A stretch of 64,000 nt of DNA from Phenylobacterium parvum (GCF_003150835.1 NZ_CP029479.1:372001-436000); one strand, 5' to 3'; shown: positions 32,765 through 41,772, counted from the first letter of the stretch. Notes: generated by a model from the sequence alone, not told the origin. Made by a program: numbers and translations.

Positions 32765-33550
32765 ATGGCCTATCGGCCTTTTGATCTGACGGGAAAGGTG
32801 GCCCTGGTCACCGGCGGCAACGGCGGCATCGGCTTCGGCATGGTGGAGGCCCTGGCCCAGGCCGGGGCGGACGTGGTCATCTGGGGCTCCAACGGCAAGA
32901 AGAACGCCGCCGCCGCCGAGGCGCTGAAGGACGTAGGCGTGCGGGTGCTGACCCAGGTGGTGGACGTGGCCGACGAGAACGCCGTACGCGAGGGCATGGC
33001 CGAGGCGGTGCGCCAGATGGGCCGGATCGACACCGTAGTGGCCAACGCCGGCATCGGCGGCGGCGCCTCCTCCTTCGCCGATTTCCCCACCGAGACCTAC
33101 CGGCGCGTGCTGGCGGTCAACCTGGACGGCGTCTTCTTCACCTTCCGCGAGGCCTGCAAGCACATGGTCGAGCGGGCCGACGGCGGCGACAAGGCGGGCG
33201 GGTCCCTGGTGGTGATCTCGTCCCTCTCGGCCTACGACGGCGCCCCGCGCAACGAGGCCTACGCCGCCACCAAGGGAGCGGTGATCTCCATGATCCGCGC
33301 CATCGCCGTGGAGCACGCCCGCTACGGCGTCCGCGCCAACGCCGTCCTGCCGGGCTGGATCGCCACCGACATGACCGCCGGGGCCCAGGGCAACGACAAG
33401 TTCAACGACGCGGTGATCCGCCGCGTGCCTGCGCGCCGCTGGGGCCAGCCCGCCGACTTCGGCGGCATCGCCGTCTACCTGTCCTCGGACGCCTCGGCCT
33501 TCCACACCGGCGACAGCTTCCTGATCGACGGCGGCTACGGGATCTTCTGA
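32765..33550 (+). CDS. Short-chain dehydrogenase/reductase
   Basis: A 261-residue classical SDR. TGGNGGIG cofactor motif at 16-23, NAG near 94-96, Ser153, Tyr166 and Lys170 (YAATK) form the catalytic set. The C-terminus has the usual SFLIDGGYGIF. The overall pattern resembles 3-oxoacyl-ACP reductase or gluconate dehydrogenase-like SDRs, but substrate assignment is not possible. ATG 32765 follows GGGAGGAT. It is convergent with metZ, with only 11 bases between the two stops. Confidence 0.88.
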   Translation: MAYRPFDLTGKVALVTGGNGGIGFGMVEALAQAGADVVIWGSNGKKNAAAAEALKDVGVRVLTQVVDVADENAVREGMAEAVRQMGRIDTVVANAGIGGGASSFADFPTETYRRVLAVNLDGVFFTFREACKHMVERADGGDKAGGSLVVISSLSAYDGAPRNEAYAATKGAVISMIRAIAVEHARYGVRANAVLPGWIATDMTAGAQGNDKFNDAVIRRVPARRWGQPADFGGIAVYLSSDASAFHTGDSFLIDGGYGIF

Positions 33551-33561
33551 CCCGGCGCCCG

Positions 33562-34746
33562 TCAGACCTTGTCGAGGGCCTGGAGGACGTCCTCCGCCAG
33601 GTCCTCGGCGTCTTCCAGGCCGACGCTCATCCGCACCCAGCCCTCGGTGAGGCCGATCTCCAGCCGCTCTGACTCCGACATGGAACGGTGGGTCGTGGTG
33701 CTGGGATGGGTGGCCATCGACTTGGCGTCGCCCAGGTTGTTCGAGATGTCGACGATGCCCAGGGCGTCGAGGAAGGCCCAGGCGCGCTCGCGGGTCCCGA
33801 GGTCGAAGGCCACGACGTTGCCGGGACCCGTCATCTGGCGGGCGATGAGGTTGGCCTGGGGATGGTCCGGCCGCCCCGGGAAGACCGTCCTGCGAACGGC
33901 AGTGTGACTGCATAACGCTTCGGTCACCCTCACGGCGTTGTCCGCCTGCCGGCGGACACGCAGGTCGAGGGTCTCCAGCCCCTTCAGCAGCACCCAGGAA
34001 TTGAAGGGCGACAGGGCCGGGCCCGTGTGCCGCAGGATGTCGCGGTAGGCCTCGCCCATCAGCTCCGCCCCGCCGAGGATGGCGCCGCCCAGCACCCGGC
34101 CCTGACCGTCAATGTGCTTTGTGGCCGAGTAGACGACGATGTCCGCCCCCAGCTCCAGGGGCTTCTGGAAGACCGGGGTGGCGAAGACGTTGTCCACCAC
34201 CAGCCGGGCGCCGGCCTGCCGGGCAAGGGCGGCCACCTCGGCGATGGGCGTCACCTCCAGCAGGGGATTGGCCGGGCTCTCCACCAGGAAGGCGCGGGTG
34301 TTGGGCCGGATGGCGTCGGCCCAGGCGGCGGGGTCCGTGGCGTCGACGAAGGTCACGTCGACCCCGAAACGCGGCATCCACTGGGAGAGGATCCACCGGC
34401 AGGAGCCGAACAGGGCGCGGCCTGCAACCACGTGGTCCCCGGCCCGGACGAGCCCCTGCAGGGCCACGTGTACGGCCGACATGCCCGAGGCCGTCGCCCG
34501 GCACATCTCCGCCCCCTCCAGCAGGGCGAGGCGGTCCTCGAACATCTGCGTCGTGGGGTTTCCGAAGCGCTGGTAGATGAAGCCGGGGTCCTCGCCGGAG
34601 AAGCGCCGGTCCGCCGCCGCGGCGCTGTCGTAGGCGAAGCTCTGGGTCAGGTAGAGGGCCTCGGAGATCTCGCCATAGGGCGAGCGCGCCATACCGCCGC
34701 GCACCATCCGGGTCTGGGGGCGCCAGTCCTTGGGGTCTTGGGTCAT
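33562..34746 (-). CDS. metZ: O-succinylhomoserine sulfhydrylase
   Basis: A 394-residue PLP enzyme of the Cys/Met-metabolism family. The Schiff-base lysine is Lys210 in YSATKHIDG, with Asp185 (VVDNVFATP) against the pyridine nitrogen; YQRFGNPT and SPANPLLE are also family motifs. Length and sequence fit MetZ, which makes homocysteine from O-succinylhomoserine and sulfide in methionine synthesis. It is divergent from the dcd gene, with a 107-base shared region. I do not see a convincing S-adenosylmethionine riboswitch in that leader. Confidence 0.9.
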   Translation of the reverse strand: MTQDPKDWRPQTRMVRGGMARSPYGEISEALYLTQSFAYDSAAAADRRFSGEDPGFIYQRFGNPTTQMFEDRLALLEGAEMCRATASGMSAVHVALQGLVRAGDHVVAGRALFGSCRWILSQWMPRFGVDVTFVDATDPAAWADAIRPNTRAFLVESPANPLLEVTPIAEVAALARQAGARLVVDNVFATPVFQKPLELGADIVVYSATKHIDGQGRVLGGAILGGAELMGEAYRDILRHTGPALSPFNSWVLLKGLETLDLRVRRQADNAVRVTEALCSHTAVRRTVFPGRPDHPQANLIARQMTGPGNVVAFDLGTRERAWAFLDALGIVDISNNLGDAKSMATHPSTTTHRSMSESERLEIGLTEGWVRMSVGLEDAEDLAEDVLQALDKV

Positions 34747-34770
34747 GGGCGGTCTCCGTGTCAGGAGCCC

Positions 34771-34800
34771 GCTTCAACCGCGACGGGCGCCGCAGGTCAA
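34771..34800 (-). promoter_or_regulatory. Possible metZ promoter
   Basis: On the minus strand TTGACC (34795-34800), 17 bases, then TTGAAG (34772-34777) resembles a sigma-70 promoter with a poor -10 element; a small GGCTCC/GGAGACC hairpin could form in the short leader. Weak evidence. Confidence 0.25.
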
Positions 34801-34853
34801 GCGGCGCGCCGGTTGGCCTTGCCATTCCCCGGCCGTGCGGCGAGTGTCCCCCC

Positions 34854-35876
34854 ATGTCCGAGACGTCCGGCGCGGGGATTCTGCCCTGCCAGTCCCTTGA
34901 AGCCCTGATCGCCAGCGAGGCCATCGCCGCCGACCGGCCCTTCGATCCTGACCAGGTCCAGCCGGCCAGCCTGGACCTGCGCCTGGGCGTCCGGGCCTGG
35001 CGGGTGCGCGCCTCCTTCCTGCCGCGTCCCGGCCGCACCGTGGCCGACCGGCTGGCGGACGTGATGATGCACGAGATCGACCTGTCGGCCGGCGCCGTGC
35101 TGGAGCGGGGCTGCGTCTACATCGCCGAGCTGCAGGAGCGCCTGGCCCTGCCCAAGGGGGTCTCCGCCCGCGCCAACCCGAAGAGCTCCACCGGACGGGT
35201 CGACGTCTTCGTGCGCCTGCTCACCGATCACCAGCCGGCCTTTGACGACGTGGCCGACGGCTACCGGGGCCCGGCCTTCGTCGAGATCGCCCCCCAGACC
35301 TTCCCGGTCCTTGTCCGCGCCGGAACCCGCCTCAACCAGCTGCGCCTGAAGCGGGGGGACCCGCCGCGCCTGGCCACCCTCAGCGTGGGCGTCGACTTGG
35401 AGAGCGAGGCCGTCGCCGGTTTCCGCGCCCGCCGCCACGCCGGCGTGGTCGACATGGACCGGGTCGGCGGCCATGACCCCCGGGACTTCTGGGAGCCCCT
35501 GACGCCCCGCCGCGGCGAACTGCTGCTCGATCCCGGCGAGTTCTACATCCTGGCGTCCCGCGAGGCGGTGGAGATTCCCGTCCTGCAGGCGGCGGAAATG
35601 ACCCCCATCGACCCTTCGGTGGGCGAGTTCCGGGTGCACTACGCCGGCTTCTTCGATCCGGGCTTCGGCGCCGCCGAGGCCGGGGCGACGGGCTCCCGGG
35701 GCGTGCTGGAGGTGCGCAGCCACGAGACGCCCTTCCTGCTGGAGCACGGCCAGACCGTGGCGCGCCTGGTCTTCGAGCCCCTGACCGAGAGGCCCTCGCG
35801 CCTGTATGGCGAGGGCGGAAGCCACTACCAGAGGCAGGGTCTCAAGCTCTCCAAGCACTTCCGGCCCTGGAGCTAG
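34854..35876 (+). CDS. dcd: 2'-deoxycytidine 5'-triphosphate deaminase, long alphaproteobacterial form
   Basis: A 340-residue protein, about twice the length of Escherichia coli Dcd, matching the long form found in alphaproteobacteria. The first half carries the dCTP deaminase core: DQVQPASLDLRLGVRAWRV, the SARANPKSSTGRVDVF loop (residues ~100-116) and the FVEIAPQTFPV strand; the second half is a diverged copy (GELLLDPGEFYIL, FRVHYAGFFDPGFG). It converts dCTP to dUTP for thymidylate synthesis. ATG 34854 is chosen; an upstream in-frame start at 34758 would run through the metZ promoter region. Confidence 0.87.
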   Translation: MSETSGAGILPCQSLEALIASEAIAADRPFDPDQVQPASLDLRLGVRAWRVRASFLPRPGRTVADRLADVMMHEIDLSAGAVLERGCVYIAELQERLALPKGVSARANPKSSTGRVDVFVRLLTDHQPAFDDVADGYRGPAFVEIAPQTFPVLVRAGTRLNQLRLKRGDPPRLATLSVGVDLESEAVAGFRARRHAGVVDMDRVGGHDPRDFWEPLTPRRGELLLDPGEFYILASREAVEIPVLQAAEMTPIDPSVGEFRVHYAGFFDPGFGAAEAGATGSRGVLEVRSHETPFLLEHGQTVARLVFEPLTERPSRLYGEGGSHYQRQGLKLSKHFRPWS

Positions 35877-35889
35877 CCCCCCGGGCGTC

Positions 35890-36753
35890 TCAGAGCCGGT
35901 CCCGCACCGGCAGCTTCATGGTCGAGAACCGGTCGTCCAGGTGCTCGATCTCGAGGAAGCCCGAAGAGGCGCCAAAGGGCTTGTAGATCGAGAAGGTCTT
36001 GGCGATCCCCAGGGTGGCGGCGCTCTCCAGGGGCGAGACGAAGCTGCAGTCGCGGTCCAGCCAGTGGGGCTGGCTCATCCAGTAGGACAGCTGGTCGCGG
36101 GTGAGGGCGTAGAAGCCCGAGTGCGGGTTGCGCGCCCGCTGGAAAACGCCCTCCCGGCCGAAGGGCGAGCCGTACAGGGTCTCCTCATCCGTCACGTGGC
36201 GCTTCATGTCGGCGGCCAGGGCCGGCGCCAGGTCGCCGTCGATGTAGGTCTTCGGGGCGTGGCCCGCGGGGTTCAGCTCGACCCGGTTGGGCATGAGCAC
36301 GCGACGGGGGCCGAAGGTGCGGTTGAACCAGACGATCTTGTCGACAAAGGCCGGGTCGTTGATCTTCAGGTCGTCCTCGCTGAAGACGAACAGGTCGTAG
36401 AGGTTGCGCCAGGCCGCGAAGAGGCCCTGGGCGGTGAAGCCCAGCATGCGCGGCTGGTCGAGGGTGTGCTTGGCCACCCGCACCCCCATGGCCGTGCAGA
36501 ACTCCGGCGTCATCAGGTGTTTTTCGTTCGCCGTGGTCACGACGATATCCACGGTGTCCTCGGACCGTGGGCCCATGTGGAAGGACCGCGAGCCCACGTC
36601 CAGCATGGCGCTGGGGCCGAAGTGCGCCCGCCAGCTGCGGATCGCCGCCTCGACCGCCGCCTTGCGGTCCGCCTCGCGGCTGCCATCGGTGGAGGCGTGC
36701 CGGGGCTTGGCCTCGGCGGCGAAGTAGTGAGCCAGGATGACCAGGATGCGCAT
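35890..36753 (-). CDS. Uncharacterised glycosyltransferase-like protein
   Basis: A 287-residue soluble protein, not firmly recognised. The N-terminus MRILVILAHYFAAEAKP and the later VFSEDDLKINDPAFVDKI segment resemble GT-A-type glycosyltransferases, where an acidic DxD-like cluster binds a metal-nucleotide sugar; the NPHSGFYALTRDQLSYW segment near residue 215 could line an acceptor site. No signal peptide or membrane helix is seen. It is convergent with dcd, 13 bases apart, and divergent from tRNA-Gly. A surface-glycan role is a guess. Confidence 0.5.
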   Translation of the reverse strand: MRILVILAHYFAAEAKPRHASTDGSREADRKAAVEAAIRSWRAHFGPSAMLDVGSRSFHMGPRSEDTVDIVVTTANEKHLMTPEFCTAMGVRVAKHTLDQPRMLGFTAQGLFAAWRNLYDLFVFSEDDLKINDPAFVDKIVWFNRTFGPRRVLMPNRVELNPAGHAPKTYIDGDLAPALAADMKRHVTDEETLYGSPFGREGVFQRARNPHSGFYALTRDQLSYWMSQPHWLDRDCSFVSPLESAATLGIAKTFSIYKPFGASSGFLEIEHLDDRFSTMKLPVRDRL

Positions 36754-36817
36754 GGGACCCGCCGTATGAAGTCCCCTGTTACCTACAGGCCCCCGCGCCC
36801 GGGGGAAAGCCGCGGCC

Positions 36818-36844
36818 TTGAGCCCGGCCGCCGCCGGCTGTAAG
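36818..36844 (+). promoter_or_regulatory. Candidate tRNA-Gly promoter
   Basis: TTGAGC (36818-36823) and GCTGTAAG (36837-36844) are placed as in Caulobacter-type promoters, ending 12 bases before the tRNA. A GC hairpin (CCCCCG-CGCC-CGGGGG, 36790-36805) lies just upstream. Pattern match only. Confidence 0.4.
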
Positions 36845-36856
36845 GAGACGAGGCGC

Positions 36857-36931
36857 GCGGGCGTAGTTCAGAGGTAGAACGCAAGCTTCCCAAGCTTGAT
36901 GTCGGGGGTTCGATTCCCCCCGCCCGCTCCA
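36857..36931 (+). tRNA. tRNA-Gly(CCC)
   Basis: A complete cloverleaf: acceptor arms GCGGGCG and CGCCCGC, D-arm GTTC-AGAGGTA-GAAC, anticodon stem CAAGC/GCTTG with loop TTCCCAA (anticodon CCC), T-arm GGGGG-TTCGATT-CCCCC, discriminator T and encoded CCA at 36929-36931. It reads glycine codon GGG, which is useful in a high-GC genome. Confidence 0.97.
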
Positions 36932-36962
36932 GTCCTCCCCACCGTTCGGAGCCAAGGTCGGC

Positions 36963-37262
36963 ATGCCGATCGAACTGCCCCTCGCCGGCGTATCCACCTT
37001 CCTCGCCTTCCTGGATGCGGCCATCACCCATTTCGGGCTCAAGGGAGGGCGGGTCGAGGAATCGAACCCCGCCGTCCTCTGGGTCTACCAGCGGCTTCCA
37101 CCGGCGCTGTTCATCGCCCTCTTCGCCCTGACCCACGGAGCGCTCTCCCTGGTCGGCTTCCACCTCTTCGGTCCTCCCGCCCAGTGGGGCTTGGCCGCGG
37201 CAGGCCTTGCCCCGGTGATCTGGAATATCTGGCTGCTCTTTCTGACCCGTAAGGCGGGCTAA
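36963..37262 (+). CDS. Small membrane protein, DUF5658-like
   Basis: A 99-residue protein with three predicted membrane helices (residues ~8-25, 47-67 and 74-94). The loop FLDAAITHFGLKGGRVEESNP resembles the D-x3-T-x5-GG-x2-E-x2-NP pattern of DUF5658 proteins, which is the only family clue. ATG 36963 lies 31 bases after the tRNA, with GGAGCCAAGG upstream, so it may be made from read-through of the tRNA transcript. Function unknown. Confidence 0.65.
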   Translation: MPIELPLAGVSTFLAFLDAAITHFGLKGGRVEESNPAVLWVYQRLPPALFIALFALTHGALSLVGFHLFGPPAQWGLAAAGLAPVIWNIWLLFLTRKAG

Positions 37263-37276
37263 CCCGACCTGCCGGA

Positions 37277-38311
37277 TCAGGGAGTGGGCGTCCGAACGGC
37301 CCTGAGGATCTCCGCCCAGGAGGCCAGCTTGAAGTTCTGGGCGTTGGGGGCGTTATCGCCGTCCTGGGCGATGAAGAGGCCGTCTGGATAGGCGCGGCTG
37401 AAGCGGCCCAGGGCCAGGGCTATGCCGTCGGTCTCCTCGGTGGAGCCCAGCTCGCCGCCGGAAATCCGGAAACGTCCTGCGGGCGTGAGCTCGGGCAGGC
37501 GATATAGGGCGTAGGCGTTGTCGCCCTGGCTGGAGACCACCAGCCAGCCCCCCGTGCGGCCTTCGGCCGCCAGGGCCAGGCCCTCGACATCCGGGACCAG
37601 CTGGACCCCGTCGGCGCGGATCGCCAGGCGACCCTCCGCTGGGGCGCCGGGCCGGGCGTCGAACACCCAGACCCCGGCCCTCTCCTCGCCGACGTATAGG
37701 GTGCGGGTGCGGTTATCGACCACGCAGCCCTCGGCCTGGGACGGAACCCCCAGCTTCCGGACGACTGTGCCGGATACCTTGTCGCGTCCCAGGTCCAGGC
37801 GGACCTGGACGACCTGCCCGTCCTTGAGCACCGAGAATGCGTGCACCTGTCGGTCGATCACGGCAAGGCAGACGCCATAGGCCTCACCCGCACCGCCCTC
37901 GGCCTGTCCCAGGGGCAGGAGGGCGCCGGTGCGGGTGTCCAGCCGGTAGACCTTCAGGAGGGCCCGGGCCGGATCATTGCGGTCGGAAGCCACGACCACC
38001 ACGCCCCGTGCGCCCAGGTCGACAAGGTCGACATTGTTCACGCGGCCGGCCGGGTTGAAGTGAACGCTTTCCCCCGACAGGCGATAGACGTGCAGGCCCG
38101 CCTTCTTGTCGGTTCCGACGACCAGGCTCTTCTCCGGGTTCCTGGGATCCCGCCAGATAGCGGGATCGTCGGCGGCGTCGTCTGCCACGGTGCCGACCGG
38201 TACGGTCTGGCCCCGGGCCGGGACGCTGGCCGTCTGGGCCTGTACGCCCCCGGCGACGAGACCCGTCGCCAGAACGCCCAGAACCAGCCCCTTCAGCCGC
38301 GCCGTCATCAT
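37277..38311 (-). CDS. Beta-propeller phytase
   Basis: A 344-residue exported enzyme with a signal peptide (hydrophobic core, end GGVQAQ). The six-bladed propeller carries all the landmark blocks of Bacillus-type phytase: DDPAIWRDPRNPEKSLVVGT near residue 47, KAGLHVYRL, EAYGVCLAV, QAEGCVVDNRTRTLYVGEE and DVEGLAL, with many acidic residues for calcium. It removes phosphate from calcium-phytate in the periplasm or outside the cell. ATG 38311 overlaps the stop of the upstream TonB receptor gene by one base (TGATG), so the two are coupled, the common phytate-use layout in Caulobacterales. Confidence 0.93.
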   Translation of the reverse strand: MMTARLKGLVLGVLATGLVAGGVQAQTASVPARGQTVPVGTVADDAADDPAIWRDPRNPEKSLVVGTDKKAGLHVYRLSGESVHFNPAGRVNNVDLVDLGARGVVVVASDRNDPARALLKVYRLDTRTGALLPLGQAEGGAGEAYGVCLAVIDRQVHAFSVLKDGQVVQVRLDLGRDKVSGTVVRKLGVPSQAEGCVVDNRTRTLYVGEERAGVWVFDARPGAPAEGRLAIRADGVQLVPDVEGLALAAEGRTGGWLVVSSQGDNAYALYRLPELTPAGRFRISGGELGSTEETDGIALALGRFSRAYPDGLFIAQDGDNAPNAQNFKLASWAEILRAVRTPTP

Positions 38312-41082
38312 CAGAACGAGACCCGAACGCCGCCGGCATAGCGCCGCCCAAACCGCTCCCACTCGATGGTGTAGCTGTCGGTGAAGCCCGTTGGGATGCC
38401 GGTCGCCGTCAGGAGGTTGCCGGGCTCGGCGAAGCGCCGGCCGGGGTTGTTCAGGAGGTTGGTGGCGTCGAAGTAGAGCTCGACGTTCTTGTTCACCTCG
38501 TACCGGGCGGAGAAGTCCAGCTCGTCATCCTCGGCCCAGTAGGTGTCGCCGGCGTCCGCCAGGTCATCGGCGTAGCCGTCCAGCCATTCGGAGCGCTTCT
38601 GGTAGCTGAGGCGCAGGGATACCCCATACTTCTCGTAGTAGCCGCTGACGTTGTAGACTTGGTCAGAGGTCCCCGGCAGGCGCAGCTTGCGGGCCGGGAT
38701 GGCGCCGATGGCGGGCTTGAGCACCTTGCTGTTGTTGAAGGTGGCGTTGGCGCTGAAGCCGAAGCCTCCCATCCATTCCGGAACGCCAAGGCCGTCCACC
38801 CAGGGGTCCAGCTGGAACTGGGCGGCCAGTTCCAGGCCCGCCAGGCTACCGTCGCCGCCGTTGGTGATGCCCGAGTAGAGATAGCCAGAGCGATCGATCC
38901 CATTGCTGTTCAGGGCGTCGGAGCCGAAGGTGCGGGTCTGGCGGTAGAGCACGTCCTCCACGCGCTTGAAGAAGACGCCGGCCATCAGGTAGCCCTGCGG
39001 CTCGACATACCACTCGAGGTAGGCGTCGAAGCCGTGGGCCAGCTCGGGCCGGACCGCCGGGTTGCCGCCCGAGATGCTCTGGTTGGCGTCGTTCACCGTC
39101 ACGTTGGGACGCAGCTGGTCGTAGTCGGCCCGGGCCGCGCCGCTGTTGTAGGACAGGCGCAGCTTCTTGGTCTCGTCCAGGTTCACATTCACGTGGAGGC
39201 TGGGGAAGACCAGGGTGCGGTCGGATTCGGCCGTGATCGGGCCGGTCACACCGGCCACGGTCGCGACGGCGGTCCCCCGATTTTTCAGGTTCTCGACCCG
39301 AACGCCGCCGATGGCCGAGCCCCAGTCCCACTTCACCGTACCCATGGCGTAGCCGGCGTAGACCTGCTCGCGCACGTCGTAGATGTTCCCGGTCACCGGG
39401 TTGAAGGTGTAGGCCTTGCGCGCTGCGCCCGCCGCCGTGCGCATCTTGTCAGCGTCGAAGTAGCGGAAGGTGTAGTCCATCGGGATCTTGCCGAGGAAGG
39501 CCTGGTCCAGGGAAAAGGCGTTGTAGTCGGTGGGAATGCCGATGGCGGTGAACTGGGCGGCCTGGTTCAGGACCAGGTTCTTCTCGTCGACGACCTTGGT
39601 GCGCTGGTCAAACTGGAAGCCAACCCGGAAGGTGGCCTCGCCACCGAGGAACTCGGCCTCCTTGGCCACCGAGATCCGGCCCGTGTAGGCGGTGGTGGTG
39701 TCGACGGCGTCCAGGAGGGTCAGCGAGGTGAGGGGCTTGGTGAAGGTGTCGATGTTCGTCACCGGCGTTCCCGCCTGGTACCGCGTGGGGCTGGACAGCT
39801 GCAGGGTCGTCGACAGCAGCAGGCGCGACCGGTCGGGGTCAGAGAAGTCGTAGGCCACGGTCGGGCGCAGGGTGCGGGTGCTGGGGCTGTCCCAGGTCGT
39901 CTCGCCGACCACCGAGCGGTCGTCCTTGGACTCGGTGTAGTTGGCCAGCCAGTTCAGCGACCAGCCGTCTCCGAAGCCGTGATCCCCTTCCAGGGTGTTG
40001 GTGAAGATCGACTGCTCGAAGGCCCGCAGGGTCGAGCGCTGGCGAATGTCGATGCCGTAGACGGTCCCCTTCATCGGGGTGTTCCCGATGCAGATGTCGG
40101 CATAGCCCGTATTGGTCGGGGTCGGGTTGGGGGCGGTGGCGCAGGCATCGGTCAGGGGCTGCAGGTCCGACTGACGGTCGTCGAGGTCAAAGCGGTAGTT
40201 GTCCCGCATCTCGTCGTCGGTGAAGGTCGTGTAAATGGACCTCAGGGAGATGTGGTGGTCGCCCTGGCGCCAGTCCCCGCGGCCGGAGACCGACCAGTTC
40301 TTGCGGGTCAGGCGGTAGAGCTTGTTCTCGGCTTCATGCGCCCAGAAGCGGGTCAGGTTGCCGGGCCGCTGGTCCTGGGAGACCCGCTCGTAGTCGGTCT
40401 CGAAGTTGTCGGTCACCATGTCCCGCTGGAAGTATGAGGCGGAGACGACAAAGCCGACCTCGCCGTCGCCGAGGTCATAGCGGTTGGAGGCGACGCCGTA
40501 GGCTTCGTACTGGGGCTTGTCCCCCAGTTCGGCGATCCCATACCCCGCCTTGGCCCCGAGCTTCAGGCCGGGATAGTCGAAGGGCGAGCGGGTGATGATG
40601 TTGACATTGCCCGACACGGTCTCGCCCGGCATGTCCGGCGTCACGGCCTTGGACACGATGATCTGGGAGGCGATGGCCGACGGCACGGCGTCGAACCGGG
40701 CGTCGCGGCCTTCGGGACTGACGACGTTGATCCCGTCGAAGCTCAGGGTCGTCCAGTAGTTGGGCGCGCCGCGGAGGCTGACATAGCGGGCCTGGCCCTG
40801 GTCGCGCTCCACCGCCACGCCGGGCAGGCGGCTGGCGGCCTGGGCGATGTTCTGGTCCGGCAGGCGACCGACGCTGTCCGAGGCGGCGACCGCCACCAGG
40901 GAGTCCGAGGCCTTCTGGGTGCGCAGGGCCGCAGCTTCGGATTCCGCGATCGGCCGGGAGGCGGTGACGATGACCTCGCTGACGGCGCCGGCGTCCTGGG
41001 CCCGGGCGGCGAGGGGAGAGAGAAGGGCGGTGGTGCAGACCAGCGCAAGACGAAGCGCCGCCGGGCGGGAGATGAAGGTCAT
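38311..41082 (-). CDS. TonB-dependent receptor of the phytase locus
   Basis: A 923-residue receptor: signal peptide ending in ARA (~residue 28), TonB box-like VSEVIVTASR, a plug of the oar/CirA style (GRLPDQNIAQAASRLPGVAVERDQ) and a long barrel ending in GVRVSF. Its downstream, coupled gene is a phytase, so the ligand is probably phytate or an inositol phosphate product, or a calcium/iron complex of it. ATG 41082 is preceded by GACAGGA; an in-frame ATG at 41091 is also possible. The plug segment and the DALNSNG loops are typical of large receptors (~900 residues) in this family. Confidence 0.92.
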   Translation of the reverse strand: MTFISRPAALRLALVCTTALLSPLAARAQDAGAVSEVIVTASRPIAESEAAALRTQKASDSLVAVAASDSVGRLPDQNIAQAASRLPGVAVERDQGQARYVSLRGAPNYWTTLSFDGINVVSPEGRDARFDAVPSAIASQIIVSKAVTPDMPGETVSGNVNIITRSPFDYPGLKLGAKAGYGIAELGDKPQYEAYGVASNRYDLGDGEVGFVVSASYFQRDMVTDNFETDYERVSQDQRPGNLTRFWAHEAENKLYRLTRKNWSVSGRGDWRQGDHHISLRSIYTTFTDDEMRDNYRFDLDDRQSDLQPLTDACATAPNPTPTNTGYADICIGNTPMKGTVYGIDIRQRSTLRAFEQSIFTNTLEGDHGFGDGWSLNWLANYTESKDDRSVVGETTWDSPSTRTLRPTVAYDFSDPDRSRLLLSTTLQLSSPTRYQAGTPVTNIDTFTKPLTSLTLLDAVDTTTAYTGRISVAKEAEFLGGEATFRVGFQFDQRTKVVDEKNLVLNQAAQFTAIGIPTDYNAFSLDQAFLGKIPMDYTFRYFDADKMRTAAGAARKAYTFNPVTGNIYDVREQVYAGYAMGTVKWDWGSAIGGVRVENLKNRGTAVATVAGVTGPITAESDRTLVFPSLHVNVNLDETKKLRLSYNSGAARADYDQLRPNVTVNDANQSISGGNPAVRPELAHGFDAYLEWYVEPQGYLMAGVFFKRVEDVLYRQTRTFGSDALNSNGIDRSGYLYSGITNGGDGSLAGLELAAQFQLDPWVDGLGVPEWMGGFGFSANATFNNSKVLKPAIGAIPARKLRLPGTSDQVYNVSGYYEKYGVSLRLSYQKRSEWLDGYADDLADAGDTYWAEDDELDFSARYEVNKNVELYFDATNLLNNPGRRFAEPGNLLTATGIPTGFTDSYTIEWERFGRRYAGGVRVSF

Positions 41083-41208
41083 CGCAAGCATCCTGTCGGG
41101 TGGGGGGCGCTCTACGGCGCCATTCGTCCCCCGGATGCCCAAGCTTCTTGACGCCTGCGCGACAGATCCTTGACGGTTTGACTACAGCGGGTCTTGCGGC
41201 GAATCCGC

Positions 41209-41631
41209 CTACCCCATCGCCGCCTTCGACCCTGCCTCCACCTTGGCGCGCGGGATCAGGCGGATGGTGGAGGTGGCCTTGGCCAGGACCTCGCCGGCGG
41301 CGTTCAGGAGGCGGCCCTCGGCGAAGCAGGTCGACTTGCCGGCGCGCTCGATCCAGGCCTCGGCCAGGACGAGGCCCGGCCGGGCGGGTGCAAAGAAGCT
41401 GACCTTGAGCTCCAGGGACATGGGGGTCATGTCGCCGCCGCCCGCCATGGCGGCGTGGGCCATGGCCGCGTCGATCCAGCCGCAGATGAAGCCGCCCTGC
41501 ACGACGCCGCCCGAATGGCACATGTGGACGCCGGCCAGGTACTCGATCGCCGCCCGGCCGGGCTCGAAGGTGACCAGCCGCTGCTGTCCGAGCGTCTTCT
41601 GGAGGTCCTGTAGGGGCGGGGCTTCGGGCAT
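41209..41631 (-). CDS. PaaI-family hot-dog thioesterase
   Basis: A 140-residue single hot-dog domain. The motif HSGGVVQGGFICGWIDAAMA (residues ~39-58) is the PaaI-type active-site block (HGG...D), and SLELKVSFFAPARPG is the central strand pair. Such enzymes hydrolyse acyl- or aryl-CoA thioesters in the cytoplasm. It is on the same strand as the TonB receptor and phytase genes but 126 bases away. Its acyl-CoA substrate could relate to the dehydrogenase cluster downstream, although this is only proximity. Confidence 0.87.
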   Translation of the reverse strand: MPEAPPLQDLQKTLGQQRLVTFEPGRAAIEYLAGVHMCHSGGVVQGGFICGWIDAAMAHAAMAGGGDMTPMSLELKVSFFAPARPGLVLAEAWIERAGKSTCFAEGRLLNAAGEVLAKATSTIRLIPRAKVEAGSKAAMG

Positions 41632-41772
41632 GGCGTTTCCCTCCGGATCATGCGTCAGGCCGACTTAATGCAGGACGCGGGGCGGGCCGTCGAGGGGGAG
41701 GCCCTGCGGCGTAACCTTCTCGCAACCTGGGGACGCTAGGCAGGAAGGCACGAAGCGAAATCCGGGCCGCGA

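Noticed and set aside
34747-34853. Possible SAM-II riboswitch before metZ
   Set aside because: Such switches are common before alphaproteobacterial metZ, but the leader here is very short, GC-rich and lacks the conserved loop sequences I would expect.
37044-37088. tRNA T-arm-like sequence (reverse of GGGTTCGATTCC) inside the small membrane gene
   Set aside because: It lacks acceptor, D and anticodon arms of a tRNA, and the reading VEESNP fits a protein-family pattern, so the likeness is coincidental.
36779-37163. Minus-strand frames reading GGIEPPTSSLGS and ESNPRHQAWEAC across the tRNA
   Set aside because: These are the well-known false proteins from the antisense of a tRNA-Gly T-arm and anticodon arm; the tRNA at 36857-36931 explains them fully.
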